From positions 3,968,001-4,032,000 of the forward strand of contig OY781921.1 of the NCBI GenBank assembly GCA_963677245.1: DNA of 64,000 nt, written 5' to 3'. The position numbers and the translations under genes are program-made. The notes below the pieces were generated by a model. The model searched no databases. It saw only the letters and a list, made by a program, of their open reading frames with translations, and was not told where the DNA came from. Shown piece after piece: positions 16,220-26,316 of the stretch (position 1 is its first letter; each line of letters starts with the position of its first letter). Origin of the DNA: Saccharicrinis sp963677245 (GTDB taxonomy: Bacteria; Bacteroidota; Bacteroidia; Bacteroidales; Marinilabiliaceae).

Positions 16220-17101
16220 CTATTCCTTACTATTGATCTTATCCATAATGGCAATAATTCTTTCTAAATCTTCATCCGATTTAAAAGGAATTACAATTTT
16301 ACCATTGCCTTTTTCATTTCTTGTGAATTGAACTTTTGCATCAAAAACGGAAGACATCTGGTTGCTCAATTGTTTGTACTCCTCAGGAAGATCAGTTTTC
16401 TCTTTTTTAGGCTCTTTTTCTTCCTTAGGTTTATTCATATCACGAACGATTTCCTCTACTTTTCTAACCGAGTAATCGTTAGCTACAATTTCTTCGTAAA
16501 TTTCAATCTGAGTTTCTGCGTCATCAATATTAATGATGGCACGTGCATGTCCCATGCTTAATTTTTTATCGCGCAATCCCAATTGAATTTCTCCGGGAAG
16601 TTTTAATAAGCGTAGGTAGTTGGTTACGGTAGCTCTTTTTTTACCTACACGCTCCGACATGCTTTCTTGCGTAAGATTACATTCGTCTATTAATCTTTGA
16701 TAACTGATGGCAATTTCAATCGGATCTAAATCTTCACGCTGAATATTTTCAACCAAAGCCATTTCAAGCATGGTTTCGTCATCAGCAGTACGAACGTAGG
16801 CTGGTACTTTTTCCAGTCCTACAATTTTTGAAGCTCTAAAACGTCTTTCTCCGGCAATTAACTGGTATTGATTTCCGCTTTTACGAACGGTAAGCGGTTG
16901 AATCACTCCAATCTCTTTAATTGAGGCAGCTAACTCTTCTAACTTCTCTTCATCGAAACGTGAACGAGGTTGCCATGGATTGGCTACAATTTTGCTCACT
17001 TCAATTTCATTCATTCCCTCTAAAGGCTTTCCTTTAGTAACTTCATCAGCGTTATCTATAAGAGCGCCAAGCCCTCTTCCTAAAGCATTCTTTTTTGCCA
17101 T
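16220..17101 (-). CDS. parB: Chromosome-partitioning protein ParB
   Basis: CTP-dependent clamp that loads at parS and spreads around the origin. The ParB N-terminal domain has VSKIVANPWQPRSRFDEEK and the CTP-pocket motif LIAGERRFRAS. The central HTH is ESMSERVGKKRATVTNYLRL, with a basic/acidic linker and a small dimerisation domain at the end. Length 293 aa is normal. parA lies upstream with an unusually long 128-bp gap that holds a strong hairpin. Confidence 0.96.
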   Translation of the reverse strand: MAKKNALGRGLGALIDNADEVTKGKPLEGMNEIEVSKIVANPWQPRSRFDEEKLEELAASIKEIGVIQPLTVRKSGNQYQLIAGERRFRASKIVGLEKVPAYVRTADDETMLEMALVENIQREDLDPIEIAISYQRLIDECNLTQESMSERVGKKRATVTNYLRLLKLPGEIQLGLRDKKLSMGHARAIINIDDAETQIEIYEEIVANDYSVRKVEEIVRDMNKPKEEKEPKKEKTDLPEEYKQLSNQMSSVFDAKVQFTRNEKGNGKIVIPFKSDEDLERIIAIMDKINSKE

Positions 17102-17170
17102 TCTAATTAATTATTGCGAATCGAATTATATCAATTTTTGCGTTTGGTACTTAATTTCTTGTAACGACGA

Positions 17171-17206
17171 AACCGTTCTTGTTGCAAAAGCAAGTAGAGA
17201 ACGGTT
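17171..17206. other. Strong stem-loop between parA and parB
   Basis: Outer arms AACCGTTCT (17171-17179) and AGAACGGTT (17198-17206) are exact complements. An inner stem TTGC (17182-17185) / GCAA (17190-17193) closes a four-A loop. No T-run follows on the minus strand, so it does not look like a simple terminator. It may be an operator, an RNA processing or stability element, or a protein-binding site. It does not match the parS consensus. Confidence 0.6.
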
Positions 17207-17229
17207 CCCTAATATTTTAAATACAAAGA

Positions 17230-18030
17230 TTATTTCAATACTTTATCCTTATTGTCAATCTTTGTCATGTTGTTTTTTTGTAACAACTCGCGAGCCAGGT
17301 TCAAATAATTGATAGCTCCTTTACTTGAAGCATCGTACTCAACGACAGCTTTACCATAACTCGGTGCTTCACTCAATTTAATATTTCGGGTAATCAATGT
17401 TTCAAATACCATATCCTGGAAGTGACGTTGCACCTCTTCTACAACCTGATTTGATAATCTTAAACGAGAATCATACATGGTTAATAAAAAGCCTTCAATT
17501 TCCAACGTTGTATTTAAACGACTCTGAATGATTTTAATGGTATTTAATAGTTTTCCTAATCCTTCTAAGGCAAAATATTCACACTGAACCGGAATAATAA
17601 CAGAATCAGCTGCAGTAAGTGAATTTACCGTAATTAAACCAAGAGAAGGAGAACAGTCAATTAGTACAAAATCGTATTGATCTTTAATCTGGTTTAATAC
17701 ATCCTTTAAAACATTTTCCCTGTTGGGCTGATTAAGCATTTCAATTTCAGCTCCTACTAAATCAATGTGCGATGGAAGAATATCAAGGCCTTTAATCTCA
17801 GTTTGTAACAATGCAGATGAAGGTTCAATTCTGTCAACGATGCATTCGTAAATGCTTGCTTCAATTTCTCTTAAGTCAAACCCAAACCCTGAAGTGGCAT
17901 TTGCCTGAGGATCGGCATCTACTACGAGTACTTTATATTCAAGAACGGCAAGGCTGGCAGCTAAGTTAATAGCCGTGGTTGTTTTTCCAACTCCACCTTT
18001 TTGATTTGCCAGTGCTATAATTTTTCCCAT
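17230..18030 (-). CDS. parA: Chromosome-partitioning ATPase ParA
   Basis: Deviant Walker-A ATPase that binds DNA non-specifically and moves ParB-parS complexes. The motif is KGGVGKTT (residues 11-18, signature Lys11), with DADPQANAT as the A' region and LIDCSPSLGLITVNSL as Walker B. Length 266 aa fits the chromosomal Soj type. First gene of the leftward parA-parB-DUF5683-mltD cluster; 211 bp of AT-rich DNA separates it from the heptose kinase gene. Confidence 0.96.
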   Translation of the reverse strand: MGKIIALANQKGGVGKTTTAINLAASLAVLEYKVLVVDADPQANATSGFGFDLREIEASIYECIVDRIEPSSALLQTEIKGLDILPSHIDLVGAEIEMLNQPNRENVLKDVLNQIKDQYDFVLIDCSPSLGLITVNSLTAADSVIIPVQCEYFALEGLGKLLNTIKIIQSRLNTTLEIEGFLLTMYDSRLRLSNQVVEEVQRHFQDMVFETLITRNIKLSEAPSYGKAVVEYDASSKGAINYLNLARELLQKNNMTKIDNKDKVLK

Positions 18031-18241
18031 ATTGTGGAAATTAAATGAATTTAAGTTGTGTTTTCTTTGTTAACTGGTTGTATTTTGTTGGAATTTAAGC
18101 GATAATGGCTTTTGAAACAAACAAAATAATCATAATTAAAAGTCAGTCAAAGTTAAAATTTTAATTAAAAAAACATAAACCTAATCGCATATAAAAATAT
18201 GTACGTTTAAATAATCATGTAATTGTTTGACTAGTATTTTT

Positions 18242-19243
18242 TTATAATGGTATCTTTTGAATACATTCTTTTAACAGCTTTTCTTTGTCTATAGGAACTA
18301 CTCCTGATTTTTCGCAAACCAATCCTCCGGCCATATTAGCTATTCTGGCAATTAAGCGAGGTTCTAAATCCTGAATTAAACACAAGGCACTTACACTGAT
18401 TACGGTATCTCCAGCTCCGGATACATCTGCAATGCTTCTGATTTCGGCAGGTACAATAGCGGAGTTGTCATCTTTTTTATTAATGAAAACGCCATGTTCC
18501 GATAAAGTAATCATCAATGTGTCGATGCCCTGTTTTATTTGAAAATCTTTTCCTGCTTTCGATAAGGCTTCTGTTTCTCCCTTTTTTAATTCCAGTTTAC
18601 ATCCTTCTGTAAATTCTTTAAAATTGGGTTTAAAGAAAGTGACACCTTTGTAATCATTGAAATTCCTTTTTTTAGGATCTACCAAAGTAGGTATGCCTTT
18701 TTCGTTAGAAACAGTTACAACTTGTTCAATTACAGAAGGGGTTATCACACCTTTATCATAATCCTCGAAAATAATGGCATCGATTCTGAATGTTTCTGTT
18801 AGGTGTTTTAATTTGCTGATTAATTTAGTCTCTGAATCTTGGTTAATCGGTGTGCATATTTCTTCATCAACTCTTAATAAATGCTGATTTTGACTTATTA
18901 CACGCGTTTTAACCGTCGTCATGCGATGGTGACAATTTACGATGCCCTCTTTGCTTAGTTTTTGATCCTTTAAAAGCTTAAAAAAATCATGACTTCTTAA
19001 ATCATCTCCAATGACAGAACATAAAATAGGATTAGCACCTAAAGCTTGTATGTTTAGTGCCACGTTGGCTGCTCCTCCAAGTCGATTTTCTCTTCCTATT
19101 CCTGATAAGATTGGAACGGGAGCTTCTGGTGATATGCGATTGACGTCACCCCAGAGATAGGAATCAATCATTACATCACCTATTATTAGGATGTTTTTAT
19201 CGTTAAATGAATCAAATAGTTGCGAGAAAAAATCTTGTGGCAT
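18242..19243 (-). CDS. rfaE1: D-glycero-beta-D-manno-heptose-7-phosphate kinase (RfaE domain I)
   Basis: PfkB/ribokinase-fold enzyme that phosphorylates heptose-7-phosphate at C1 for ADP-heptose and LPS inner core. Seen: DVMIDSYLWGDVNRISPEAPVP near the start (GDVMIDSYLWG then RISPEAPVPIL), RLGGAANVALN, and the catalytic PfkB signature ADVSGAGDTVISV with the base Asp. Length 333 aa is the kinase domain alone. The nucleotidyltransferase half found fused in E. coli HldE is absent here and should be encoded elsewhere. Confidence 0.9.
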   Translation of the reverse strand: MPQDFFSQLFDSFNDKNILIIGDVMIDSYLWGDVNRISPEAPVPILSGIGRENRLGGAANVALNIQALGANPILCSVIGDDLRSHDFFKLLKDQKLSKEGIVNCHHRMTTVKTRVISQNQHLLRVDEEICTPINQDSETKLISKLKHLTETFRIDAIIFEDYDKGVITPSVIEQVVTVSNEKGIPTLVDPKKRNFNDYKGVTFFKPNFKEFTEGCKLELKKGETEALSKAGKDFQIKQGIDTLMITLSEHGVFINKKDDNSAIVPAEIRSIADVSGAGDTVISVSALCLIQDLEPRLIARIANMAGGLVCEKSGVVPIDKEKLLKECIQKIPL

Positions 19244-19258
19244 CTGTTAAATTTTGCA

Positions 19259-19286
19259 CAAATATATAAAAAATGAGGAAGAGCAA
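19259..19286 (-). promoter_or_regulatory. Promoter of the heptose kinase gene
   Basis: On the minus strand TATATTTG (19266 to 19259) is an exact TAnnTTTG box. A TTG lies 17 nt upstream (19286 to 19284). Predicted 5' leader about 10 nt. Confidence 0.5.
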
Positions 19287-19528
19287 TGTTTGTTTAAATT
19301 GATGTGATATTTAATTATAAATCCAATGTTTTGGTTAACAGAATTTATAATTCGAATAAAAGGATGATAGAGTGTCTTATTTACTGTGGCTAAAACTCAT
19401 ATAAACCAGTATATTTTACTATTTTTGCAGCCAATTTTTCGAATACTTGTGATAGATGTCATAATTTTGTATTGAAAAACGAACAATCGTAAGGTAAAGG
19501 GAGTTAACTATCTCCAGTAAGTTAAGAT

Positions 19529-22500
19529 ATGGATAGAACGAAAAAGTTATACAAAGCAATTCAAGAGCGTGTTCTTTTGTTAGATGGCGCAATGGGAAGT
19601 TTGATTCAAACCTATAGGTTAGAAGAAGAAGATTACAGAGGCGAACGCTTTAAGGATTATCATATGCCTATTAAAGGTAATAATGATTTGCTTTCTATAA
19701 CACAACCCCAAATTATTAAGGAAATTCACGCCAAGTATTTAGAGGCAGGTTCGGATATTATTGAAACCAATACCTTTAATGCAACATCTATCTCTCAGGC
19801 AGATTATGATATGCAGGCTGCCGTATGGGATATAAACTATGAGTCTGCTAAAATTGCAAGAGAAGTTGCTGATGAATATACCTTAAAAACTCCTGAAAAA
19901 CCAAGGTTCGTATGTGGTTCTATCGGACCATTAAATAAGGCGCTGTCTTTATCGCCTGACGTGAATAATCCTGGTTATAGAGCTGCTACCTTTGATGAAG
20001 TAAAAGTGGCTTACAAAGAACAGGTTGAAGCTTTAATAAAAGGTGGTTCTGATTTGTTGATGATAGAAACGGTATTTGACACCTTGAATGCAAAAGCAGC
20101 TCTTATTGCTATAGATGAGGTGTTTGAAGAGGTAGGTAAAAAATTGCCAGTGATGGTTTCTGGTACGATTACCGATGCCAGCGGTAGAACTTTATCCGGA
20201 CAAACCTTGCAGGCGTTTATTGATTCCGTTTCTCATATGGATATTTTGAGTATTGGATTAAATTGTTCATTAGGAGCAGAGGAATTGGAACCTTATGTAA
20301 CAGAGTTAGCACAAAAGGCACCGTTTTATATAAGTACACATCCTAATGCAGGTTTACCAAATCAGTTTGGAGAGTATGATCAAACCCCGGAGCAAATGTC
20401 CGGATTGATTAGTAAGTGGCTCGAAGATGGTAAAGTAAATATTTTGGGTGGTTGTTGTGGAACAACTCCGGAACATATAGCTGCATTAGCTAAAGTGGCA
20501 GAGAAATATAATGCCCACAAAAAAATAGAAGCTCCTGAAGAAACGCACTTAAGTGGGTTGGAGTCACTACAGATGAGAGCGGATACCAATTTTATTAATA
20601 TTGGAGAAAGATGTAATGTAGCTGGTTCTCGTAAGTTCTTAAGGTTAATCAAAGAAAAAAATTACGAAGAAGCGCTAACTATAGCACGTCATCAGGTAGA
20701 GAATGGTGCGCAGATTGTGGATGTAAACATGGATGATGCCATGTTGGAAGCGAAGGAAGAAATGGTCAACTTTTTAAATATGTTGATGTCTGATCCGGAT
20801 GTTTCCAGAGTGCCTGTCATGGTGGATTCATCTAAATTTGAAGTGATTGAGGCTGGTCTAAAATGTTTGCAGGGTAAATCTGTCGTAAATAGTATAAGTT
20901 TAAAGGAAGGTGAAGAAGCTTTTCTTAAACAAGCCCGAACTATTAAAAAGTACGGAGCTGCTGTTGTAGTTATGGCTTTTGATGAGAAAGGACAGGCTGA
21001 TAATTTTGAGCGAAGAAAAGAGATTTGCGGAAGGGCCTATAAGTTATTAACAGAAGAGTTAAACTTTCCTCCTCAGGATATCATCTTTGACCCGAACGTA
21101 TTGGCTATAGCAACGGGCATTGAGGAGCATAATAATTATGCGGTTGATTTTATTAAGTCATGTAAGTGGATAAAAGAAAATTTACCACATGCTCATATTA
21201 GTGGAGGTATCAGTAATCTTTCATTCTCTTTTAGAGGAAATAATGTAGTTCGTGAGGCCATTCATTCAGTTTTCCTTTTTCATGCAATTAAGGAAGGTTT
21301 GGATATGGGAATTGTAAATCCGGCTATGCTTCAGGTTTATGATGATATACCAAAAGAGTTGTTGGAGTATGTAGAAGATGTGGTATTTAATAAACGTCCG
21401 GATGCAACTGACAGGTTGGTTGAATATGCTGAAACCATAAAAAATACGCAGCAAGGAACTGAAAATATCCAACAAGCAGCATGGAGAGAGGGTAATCTGG
21501 AAGAAAGACTGACGCATTGTTTGGTAAAAGGTATTAGCGATTATTTGGATGTAGATTTAAAAGAAGCCTTGGAAAAATATCCAACGGCATTAGATATTAT
21601 TGAGCAACCACTCATGGATGGAATGAATGTAGTGGGTGACCTATTTGGAAGTGGAAAGATGTTCTTGCCTCAGGTGGTAAAAACGGCCAGGGTAATGAAA
21701 AAAGCAGTGGCAATTTTACAACCTATCATCGAGGAAGAAAAAGCATCTACTGGAGCGAGTTCAAGCAATGGTAAAATATTAATGGCTACCGTAAAAGGTG
21801 ATGTTCATGATATTGGTAAAAATATCGTGGGTGTTATTTTAGGTTGTAACAACTACGAGGTGATTGACCTTGGGGTAATGGTGCCAACAGAAAAGATACT
21901 TAAAGAAGCGATAGAGCAAGAGGTTGATATAATTGGTTTGAGCGGATTGATTACCCCTTCTTTAGAGGAGATGGTTAATGTAGCCAAAGAAATGAAGCGC
22001 TCAAACTTTAAAGTGCCCTTGTTGGTAGGTGGAGCTACGACTTCTAAGGTTCACACGGCTGTTAAAATTGAGCCTGAGTATGATGAACCTGTGGTGCACG
22101 TGAAAGATGCATCTAAGAGTGCGCAGGTAGTTAGTGCCTTGCTCTCAAAAAACGGGAAAGAAGCTTTTGTTCAAAAAACAAAAGAAGAGTATGAGGTTAT
22201 CCGAGAACGAAATTCTAATAAGCGTCAAGTAGTCATTGCTCCAATAGATAAAGCAAGAGAAAAAAGCTTCAAGATTGATTGGTCACAAGAGGAAGTCTTT
22301 ACGCCAAATATGACTGGATTAAAGGTTTTTGATGATTATTCAATTGCCGAAATTAGAAAGTTTATTGACTGGACATTCTTCTATCAAGCCTGGAATCTGA
22401 CTGGTAATTATGATGGCATTGAGGAGGTTAATACTCCAGAGCAGGAAATTGAATGGCTTAAAAAGTATAAGTCAGAAGATGCGCAAGCTAAGGCTAAAGA

Positions 22501-23266
22501 AGCACTAAAACTTTGGAGAGATGCGCAGGCAATGCTTGATAAAATTGAAAAGGATCAAATGTTAACACCTAAAGCGGTGTTTGGTATTTTTCCTGCCAAT
22601 TCTATTGGAGATGATATTGTGGTGTATACTGACGAATCGCGTAAAGAGGAGAAATTAAGGTTTCATCAAATTCGCGAGCAACAAGATAAACCGGGAAAAG
22701 AAGCTTTTCATTCATTGTCCGATTTTATTGCACCGGCATCTACCGGCGTAAAAGATTATATCGGTGGTTTTGCGGTAACTTCAGGAATCGGTATTGAAAA
22801 GTGGGAGAAAATGTATGAAGATGATCACGATGATTTTAGTGCTATTCTTTTAAAAGCATTGGCTGATCGATTAGCTGAGGCTTTTGCTGAATTGTTACAT
22901 TTTAGAGTCAGAAGAGAGTTCTGGGGTTATGCGCCTGATGAGGAATTTAATACTGAAAACTTTATTCGTGAACGTTATCGTGGAATTCGTCCTGCATTGG
23001 GTTATCCTGCATGTCCCGACCACAGTGAAAAAAGATCACTATTTGACCTGATGAAAGTGGAAGATAATGTGGGCATTACCTTGACTGAGCATTTTAGTAT
23101 GTATCCAAATGCATCTGTTAGTGGACTTTATTTTGGTCATCCTAAAGCTATGTATTTTGGAGTTGGTAAAATAGGTAAAGATCAGGTAGAAGGTTTAGCC
23201 AACAGAAAAGGAGTTGCTACTGAAGAGGTAGAAAAATGGATTCCGATCAATTTAAGTTATAAGTAA
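19529..23266 (+). CDS. metH: Cobalamin-dependent methionine synthase
   Basis: Full four-module enzyme (1245 aa) that transfers the methyl of methyl-tetrahydrofolate to homocysteine through cobalamin. The homocysteine domain has zinc ligands Cys246, Cys309 and Cys310 (GLNCSLGAEEL and GGCCGTTPEH). The folate domain carries NIGERCNVAGSRKF. The cobalamin module has His760 in DVHDIGKNIVGV, preceded by the cap domain. The C-terminal reactivation domain binds SAM (RERYRGIRPALGYPACPDH). A 285-bp divergent spacer lies upstream. It contains two TAnnTTTG-like boxes (19420-19427 and 19462-19469), with no riboswitch I could identify. metF follows 61 bp later. Confidence 0.98.
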   Translation: MDRTKKLYKAIQERVLLLDGAMGSLIQTYRLEEEDYRGERFKDYHMPIKGNNDLLSITQPQIIKEIHAKYLEAGSDIIETNTFNATSISQADYDMQAAVWDINYESAKIAREVADEYTLKTPEKPRFVCGSIGPLNKALSLSPDVNNPGYRAATFDEVKVAYKEQVEALIKGGSDLLMIETVFDTLNAKAALIAIDEVFEEVGKKLPVMVSGTITDASGRTLSGQTLQAFIDSVSHMDILSIGLNCSLGAEELEPYVTELAQKAPFYISTHPNAGLPNQFGEYDQTPEQMSGLISKWLEDGKVNILGGCCGTTPEHIAALAKVAEKYNAHKKIEAPEETHLSGLESLQMRADTNFINIGERCNVAGSRKFLRLIKEKNYEEALTIARHQVENGAQIVDVNMDDAMLEAKEEMVNFLNMLMSDPDVSRVPVMVDSSKFEVIEAGLKCLQGKSVVNSISLKEGEEAFLKQARTIKKYGAAVVVMAFDEKGQADNFERRKEICGRAYKLLTEELNFPPQDIIFDPNVLAIATGIEEHNNYAVDFIKSCKWIKENLPHAHISGGISNLSFSFRGNNVVREAIHSVFLFHAIKEGLDMGIVNPAMLQVYDDIPKELLEYVEDVVFNKRPDATDRLVEYAETIKNTQQGTENIQQAAWREGNLEERLTHCLVKGISDYLDVDLKEALEKYPTALDIIEQPLMDGMNVVGDLFGSGKMFLPQVVKTARVMKKAVAILQPIIEEEKASTGASSSNGKILMATVKGDVHDIGKNIVGVILGCNNYEVIDLGVMVPTEKILKEAIEQEVDIIGLSGLITPSLEEMVNVAKEMKRSNFKVPLLVGGATTSKVHTAVKIEPEYDEPVVHVKDASKSAQVVSALLSKNGKEAFVQKTKEEYEVIRERNSNKRQVVIAPIDKAREKSFKIDWSQEEVFTPNMTGLKVFDDYSIAEIRKFIDWTFFYQAWNLTGNYDGIEEVNTPEQEIEWLKKYKSEDAQAKAKEALKLWRDAQAMLDKIEKDQMLTPKAVFGIFPANSIGDDIVVYTDESRKEEKLRFHQIREQQDKPGKEAFHSLSDFIAPASTGVKDYIGGFAVTSGIGIEKWEKMYEDDHDDFSAILLKALADRLAEAFAELLHFRVRREFWGYAPDEEFNTENFIRERYRGIRPALGYPACPDHSEKRSLFDLMKVEDNVGITLTEHFSMYPNASVSGLYFGHPKAMYFGVGKIGKDQVEGLANRKGVATEEVEKWIPINLSYK

Positions 23267-23327
23267 ACAATAATTATAACTTTATTTGTAGTCGAAAAAA
23301 TAAGAAGAAATAAAAACTAAGAATATA

Positions 23328-24281
23328 ATGACAGCTGCAGAGTTAGTTTTAAAAGATAAAGAAACCAAGTTTTCATTTGAGTTACTACCTCCGTTAAAGG
23401 GTAATAATATCGATAAGGTGTTTAAAACTATTGATACATTAAAGGAGTTTAATCCTCAATTTATCAACATTACCTCACATAGAGAGGAGTATAAATTTGA
23501 AACAAACGATAGTGGTTTTGTTGAAAAAAAAGTGATTCGTAAGCGTCCGGGAACGGTAGCTGTTGCGGCTTCTATTCAAAATAAATTTGGAATCAAAGTG
23601 ATTCCTCATATCATTTCAAGAGGATTCACACGCAGCGAGACTGAGTATGCTCTTATTGACCTAAATTTCTTGGGAATACATGATATTTTAGTGTTAAGAG
23701 GAGATGATAATCATAAGGATAAGTATCCACCTCGTTCGGAGCAGTGTAATCAATATGCCATTGAATTAGCGCAACAAGTGAATGATCTGAACAAAGGCGT
23801 TTTTCTAGATGGAACACAAAATGATCCATTTGAAACTCAATTTGCTTATGGCGTAGCGGGTTATCCTGAAAAGCATGAAGAAGCACCAAATATGGAATCT
23901 GACTTAGATTTTCTAAAAGCTAAAGTAGATGCAGGTGCAGAATATGTAATGACACAAATGTTCTTCGACAATCAAAAGTATTATGATTTTGTTGACAAGT
24001 GTCGTGCTAAAGGAATTAACGTGCCAATTATTCCGGGATTAAAACCGGTGACTGCAGCAAGCCAGTTAACCGTGTTACCAAAAATATTTAGTTGCGAAAT
24101 TCCGGAAGATTTTGCCAAAGAGCTTCGCAATTGTAAAGATAACGATCAGGTTAAACAAGTAGGAGTGGAGTGGTGTACTCAACAAGCTTTAGACCTGAAA
24201 AAGAATGGTGTACCGATTATTCACTTTTATACTATGATGGCTACGCAAAGTGTTAGAAAAGTGGCAGAAGCTGTTTATTAA
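23328..24281 (+). CDS. metF: Methylenetetrahydrofolate reductase
   Basis: FAD enzyme that makes 5-methyl-THF, the methyl donor used by MetH just upstream. The TIM-barrel family blocks are visible: FSFELLPPLKG, PQFINITSHRE, IPHIISRGFTRSETE, LVLRGDD, GAEYVMTQMFFDNQKYYDF and PIIPGLKPVT. Length 317 aa fits. Together with metH it completes the methyl branch of methionine synthesis; a strong terminator follows. Confidence 0.97.
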   Translation: MTAAELVLKDKETKFSFELLPPLKGNNIDKVFKTIDTLKEFNPQFINITSHREEYKFETNDSGFVEKKVIRKRPGTVAVAASIQNKFGIKVIPHIISRGFTRSETEYALIDLNFLGIHDILVLRGDDNHKDKYPPRSEQCNQYAIELAQQVNDLNKGVFLDGTQNDPFETQFAYGVAGYPEKHEEAPNMESDLDFLKAKVDAGAEYVMTQMFFDNQKYYDFVDKCRAKGINVPIIPGLKPVTAASQLTVLPKIFSCEIPEDFAKELRNCKDNDQVKQVGVEWCTQQALDLKKNGVPIIHFYTMMATQSVRKVAEAVY

Positions 24282-24309
24282 TTTGTTAAGGAAATTTTAT
24301 TGATATATG

Positions 24310-24339
24310 TCCGGTTCATTATACTGAACCGGATTTTTT
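24310..24339 (+). terminator. Terminator of metH-metF
   Basis: TCCGGTTCA (24310-24318) and TGAACCGGA (24325-24333) form a perfect 9-bp stem with a 6-nt loop, followed by six or seven T. Confidence 0.95.
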
Positions 24340-24466
24340 TATGCTCAAGCAGAAATCTTTAAAATATTTAACCGTAAGATTTTACAAACTTCTTAAATTT
24401 CACATTAACTTTAATTGAATTATCATTAAGAGTTTTCATATTTACGGGTACAAATCAAAAGCTATT

Positions 24467-25837
24467 ATGTTGTTAAGATCTATTAATCCGGCTAGCGGAG
24501 AAATTGTTCGGGAATACCCGGAATCTCAATGGGAAGAAATTAATAATGTTATACGAGATGTTCACAGTGCAGATAAAAGCTGGAAAAAAACCTCGATTTC
24601 ACAAAGAGTTGATCTTGTTAAGAAACTGGCTCGTTTGTTAGAGATTAAAAAAGAAGGTTTAGCTTTTACTATAACTGTGGAGATGGGTAAGCCAATTGTG
24701 GAATCAAGAGCCGAAATTGATAAATGTATCTGGTTGTGTAATTATTATTGCGAGAATATAGATGACTTTTTAAAGGTAAGGCATATTCAGACGGATGCAT
24801 CAGAATCATTTATCTCCTTACAACCACTAGGCGTTATTCTGGCTGTTATGCCTTGGAATTTTCCGTTTTGGCAGGTTTTTAGATGTGCCATACCCTCTAT
24901 TTTAGCAGGTAATACAATTGTTTTAAAGCATGCGTCCAATGTCCCTGGATGCGCCATAGCTATTGAAGACCTGTTCTCTGAAGCTGATTTTCCAGAGGAT
25001 ATATTTCGGTCTGTTCTTACTTCGAGCAGAAAGGTAGAGCGAATGATTGCTAATAAAAAGATTGCAGCAGTAACTTTAACCGGAAGTACGAAAGCCGGAA
25101 TTGCAGTTGCAGAAACTGCAGGTAAGTATTTAAAAAAGAGTTTGCTTGAGTTGGGCGGAAGTGATCCTTATGTAATTTTGGATGATGCTAATATAGATGA
25201 TGCTGTTAAGGCCTGTGTTAAAGGAAGATTGATTAATACAGGTCAGAGTTGTATTGCTGCTAAACGTTTTATTATTACAGAAAAAGTGTATGATGAGTTT
25301 GAGGATAAGTTTGTAAAAGAAATGAAATCATCTACGATGGGTGATCCATTTAACGAATTTAACCAGCTCGGACCTTTGGCTCGAGGTCATATCAGAGAGG
25401 ATTTGCTAAGTCAGGTAAATAAGTCGGTATCTATGGGAGCTAACCTTCTTTGTGGTGGCGAAATTGATTATGATATTGATGGATTCTATTTCCCACCAAC
25501 GGTATTGTCAAATGTTCAATCAGGTATGCCAGCTTATACCGAAGAACTTTTTGGGCCGGTAGCATCTCTTATCAAAGTAAAAGATGAAAAAGAAGCAATT
25601 GAAATAGCTAATGATACATCGTTTGGATTGGGCGCTGCTGTTTTTACACAGGACATTGAAAAAGGTAAATATATTGCTGAGAATGAATTGGAGGCCGGCT
25701 GTTGTTTTGTGAATGATTTTGTGAAGTCTGATCCACGCTTGCCTTTTGGAGGAATAAAAGAAAGTGGATACGGTCGGGAATTATCTGTTTACGGTATTCT
25801 TGAATTTGTAAATTTAAAAACTGTTTACGTTAAGTAG
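24467..25837 (+). CDS. NAD(P)-dependent aldehyde dehydrogenase, succinate-semialdehyde type
   Basis: Oxidises an aldehyde to the acid, most likely succinate semialdehyde. Catalytic Cys262 lies in NTGQSCIAAKRF and the general base Glu228 in LLELGGSDPYVI. The VMPWNFPFWQ and TLTGSTKAG segments bind the cofactor, and the end LPFGGIKESGYGREL is typical of the class. Length 456 aa matches the short YneI/Sad-like succinate-semialdehyde dehydrogenases. Substrate assignment rests on overall resemblance. recX starts one base after the stop. Confidence 0.88.
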   Translation: MLLRSINPASGEIVREYPESQWEEINNVIRDVHSADKSWKKTSISQRVDLVKKLARLLEIKKEGLAFTITVEMGKPIVESRAEIDKCIWLCNYYCENIDDFLKVRHIQTDASESFISLQPLGVILAVMPWNFPFWQVFRCAIPSILAGNTIVLKHASNVPGCAIAIEDLFSEADFPEDIFRSVLTSSRKVERMIANKKIAAVTLTGSTKAGIAVAETAGKYLKKSLLELGGSDPYVILDDANIDDAVKACVKGRLINTGQSCIAAKRFIITEKVYDEFEDKFVKEMKSSTMGDPFNEFNQLGPLARGHIREDLLSQVNKSVSMGANLLCGGEIDYDIDGFYFPPTVLSNVQSGMPAYTEELFGPVASLIKVKDEKEAIEIANDTSFGLGAAVFTQDIEKGKYIAENELEAGCCFVNDFVKSDPRLPFGGIKESGYGRELSVYGILEFVNLKTVYVK

Positions 25838-25838
25838 A

Positions 25839-26306
25839 ATGACTTTTCAGGAAGCCTTGGTTAAAGCATCGGGTATTTGTGCGCGACAAGAAAAGTGCAT
25901 TTTCGATATAGAGAAAAAGTTAAAGGATTGGGAGTTAAAGTCTGAAGATGCAAATAAGGTAATTGACCAGTTAATTAAAGAGAAATTCATTGATGAGGAT
26001 CGCTTTATTGCTTACTATGTGAAAGATAAGTTTCGGTTTAATAAGTGGGGTAAGATTAAAATTAAATGGCAGTTGAAAGCCAAACAAATTTATGGTAGCC
26101 GGGTAGATGAGGCCTTGAGTAATATTGACGAAGAGGAATATAAAGATACTTTGGCGCAATTGTTGAAACAAAAACGTTGTAGCATCAAACAGGATGATAA
26201 ATTTAAAGTGAAAGCTTCACTGATTCGTTATGCATCATCACGAGGATTTGAACCGGATTTAATTTATCAACTGCTCGATAGCGAAGAATTAAAAGAAATT
26301 ATTTAA
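25839..26306 (+). CDS. recX: Regulatory protein RecX
   Basis: Small alpha-helical modulator that inhibits RecA filaments. The three tandem three-helix repeats of RecX are recognisable: ALVKASGICARQEKC near the start, then LIKEKFIDEDRFIAYYVKDKF and WGKIKIKWQLKAKQI, here quoted in parts. Length 155 aa is normal. recA is not in the window. It is tightly coupled to the aldehyde dehydrogenase gene and followed after 10 bp by the LPP20-like gene, which suggests one transcript without an obvious shared function. Confidence 0.88.
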   Translation: MTFQEALVKASGICARQEKCIFDIEKKLKDWELKSEDANKVIDQLIKEKFIDEDRFIAYYVKDKFRFNKWGKIKIKWQLKAKQIYGSRVDEALSNIDEEEYKDTLAQLLKQKRCSIKQDDKFKVKASLIRYASSRGFEPDLIYQLLDSEELKEII

Positions 26307-26316
26307 ATCATAACCT

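Noticed and set aside
16220..18241. parS site near parAB
   Set aside because: No sequence close to TGTTTCACGTGAAACA was seen; the parA-parB hairpin does not match it.
19428..19528. SAM or cobalamin riboswitch upstream of metH
   Set aside because: The leader is about 60-100 nt and lacks the conserved cores of SAM-I, SAM-II or cobalamin aptamers; only a small GGAG/CTCC hairpin is seen.
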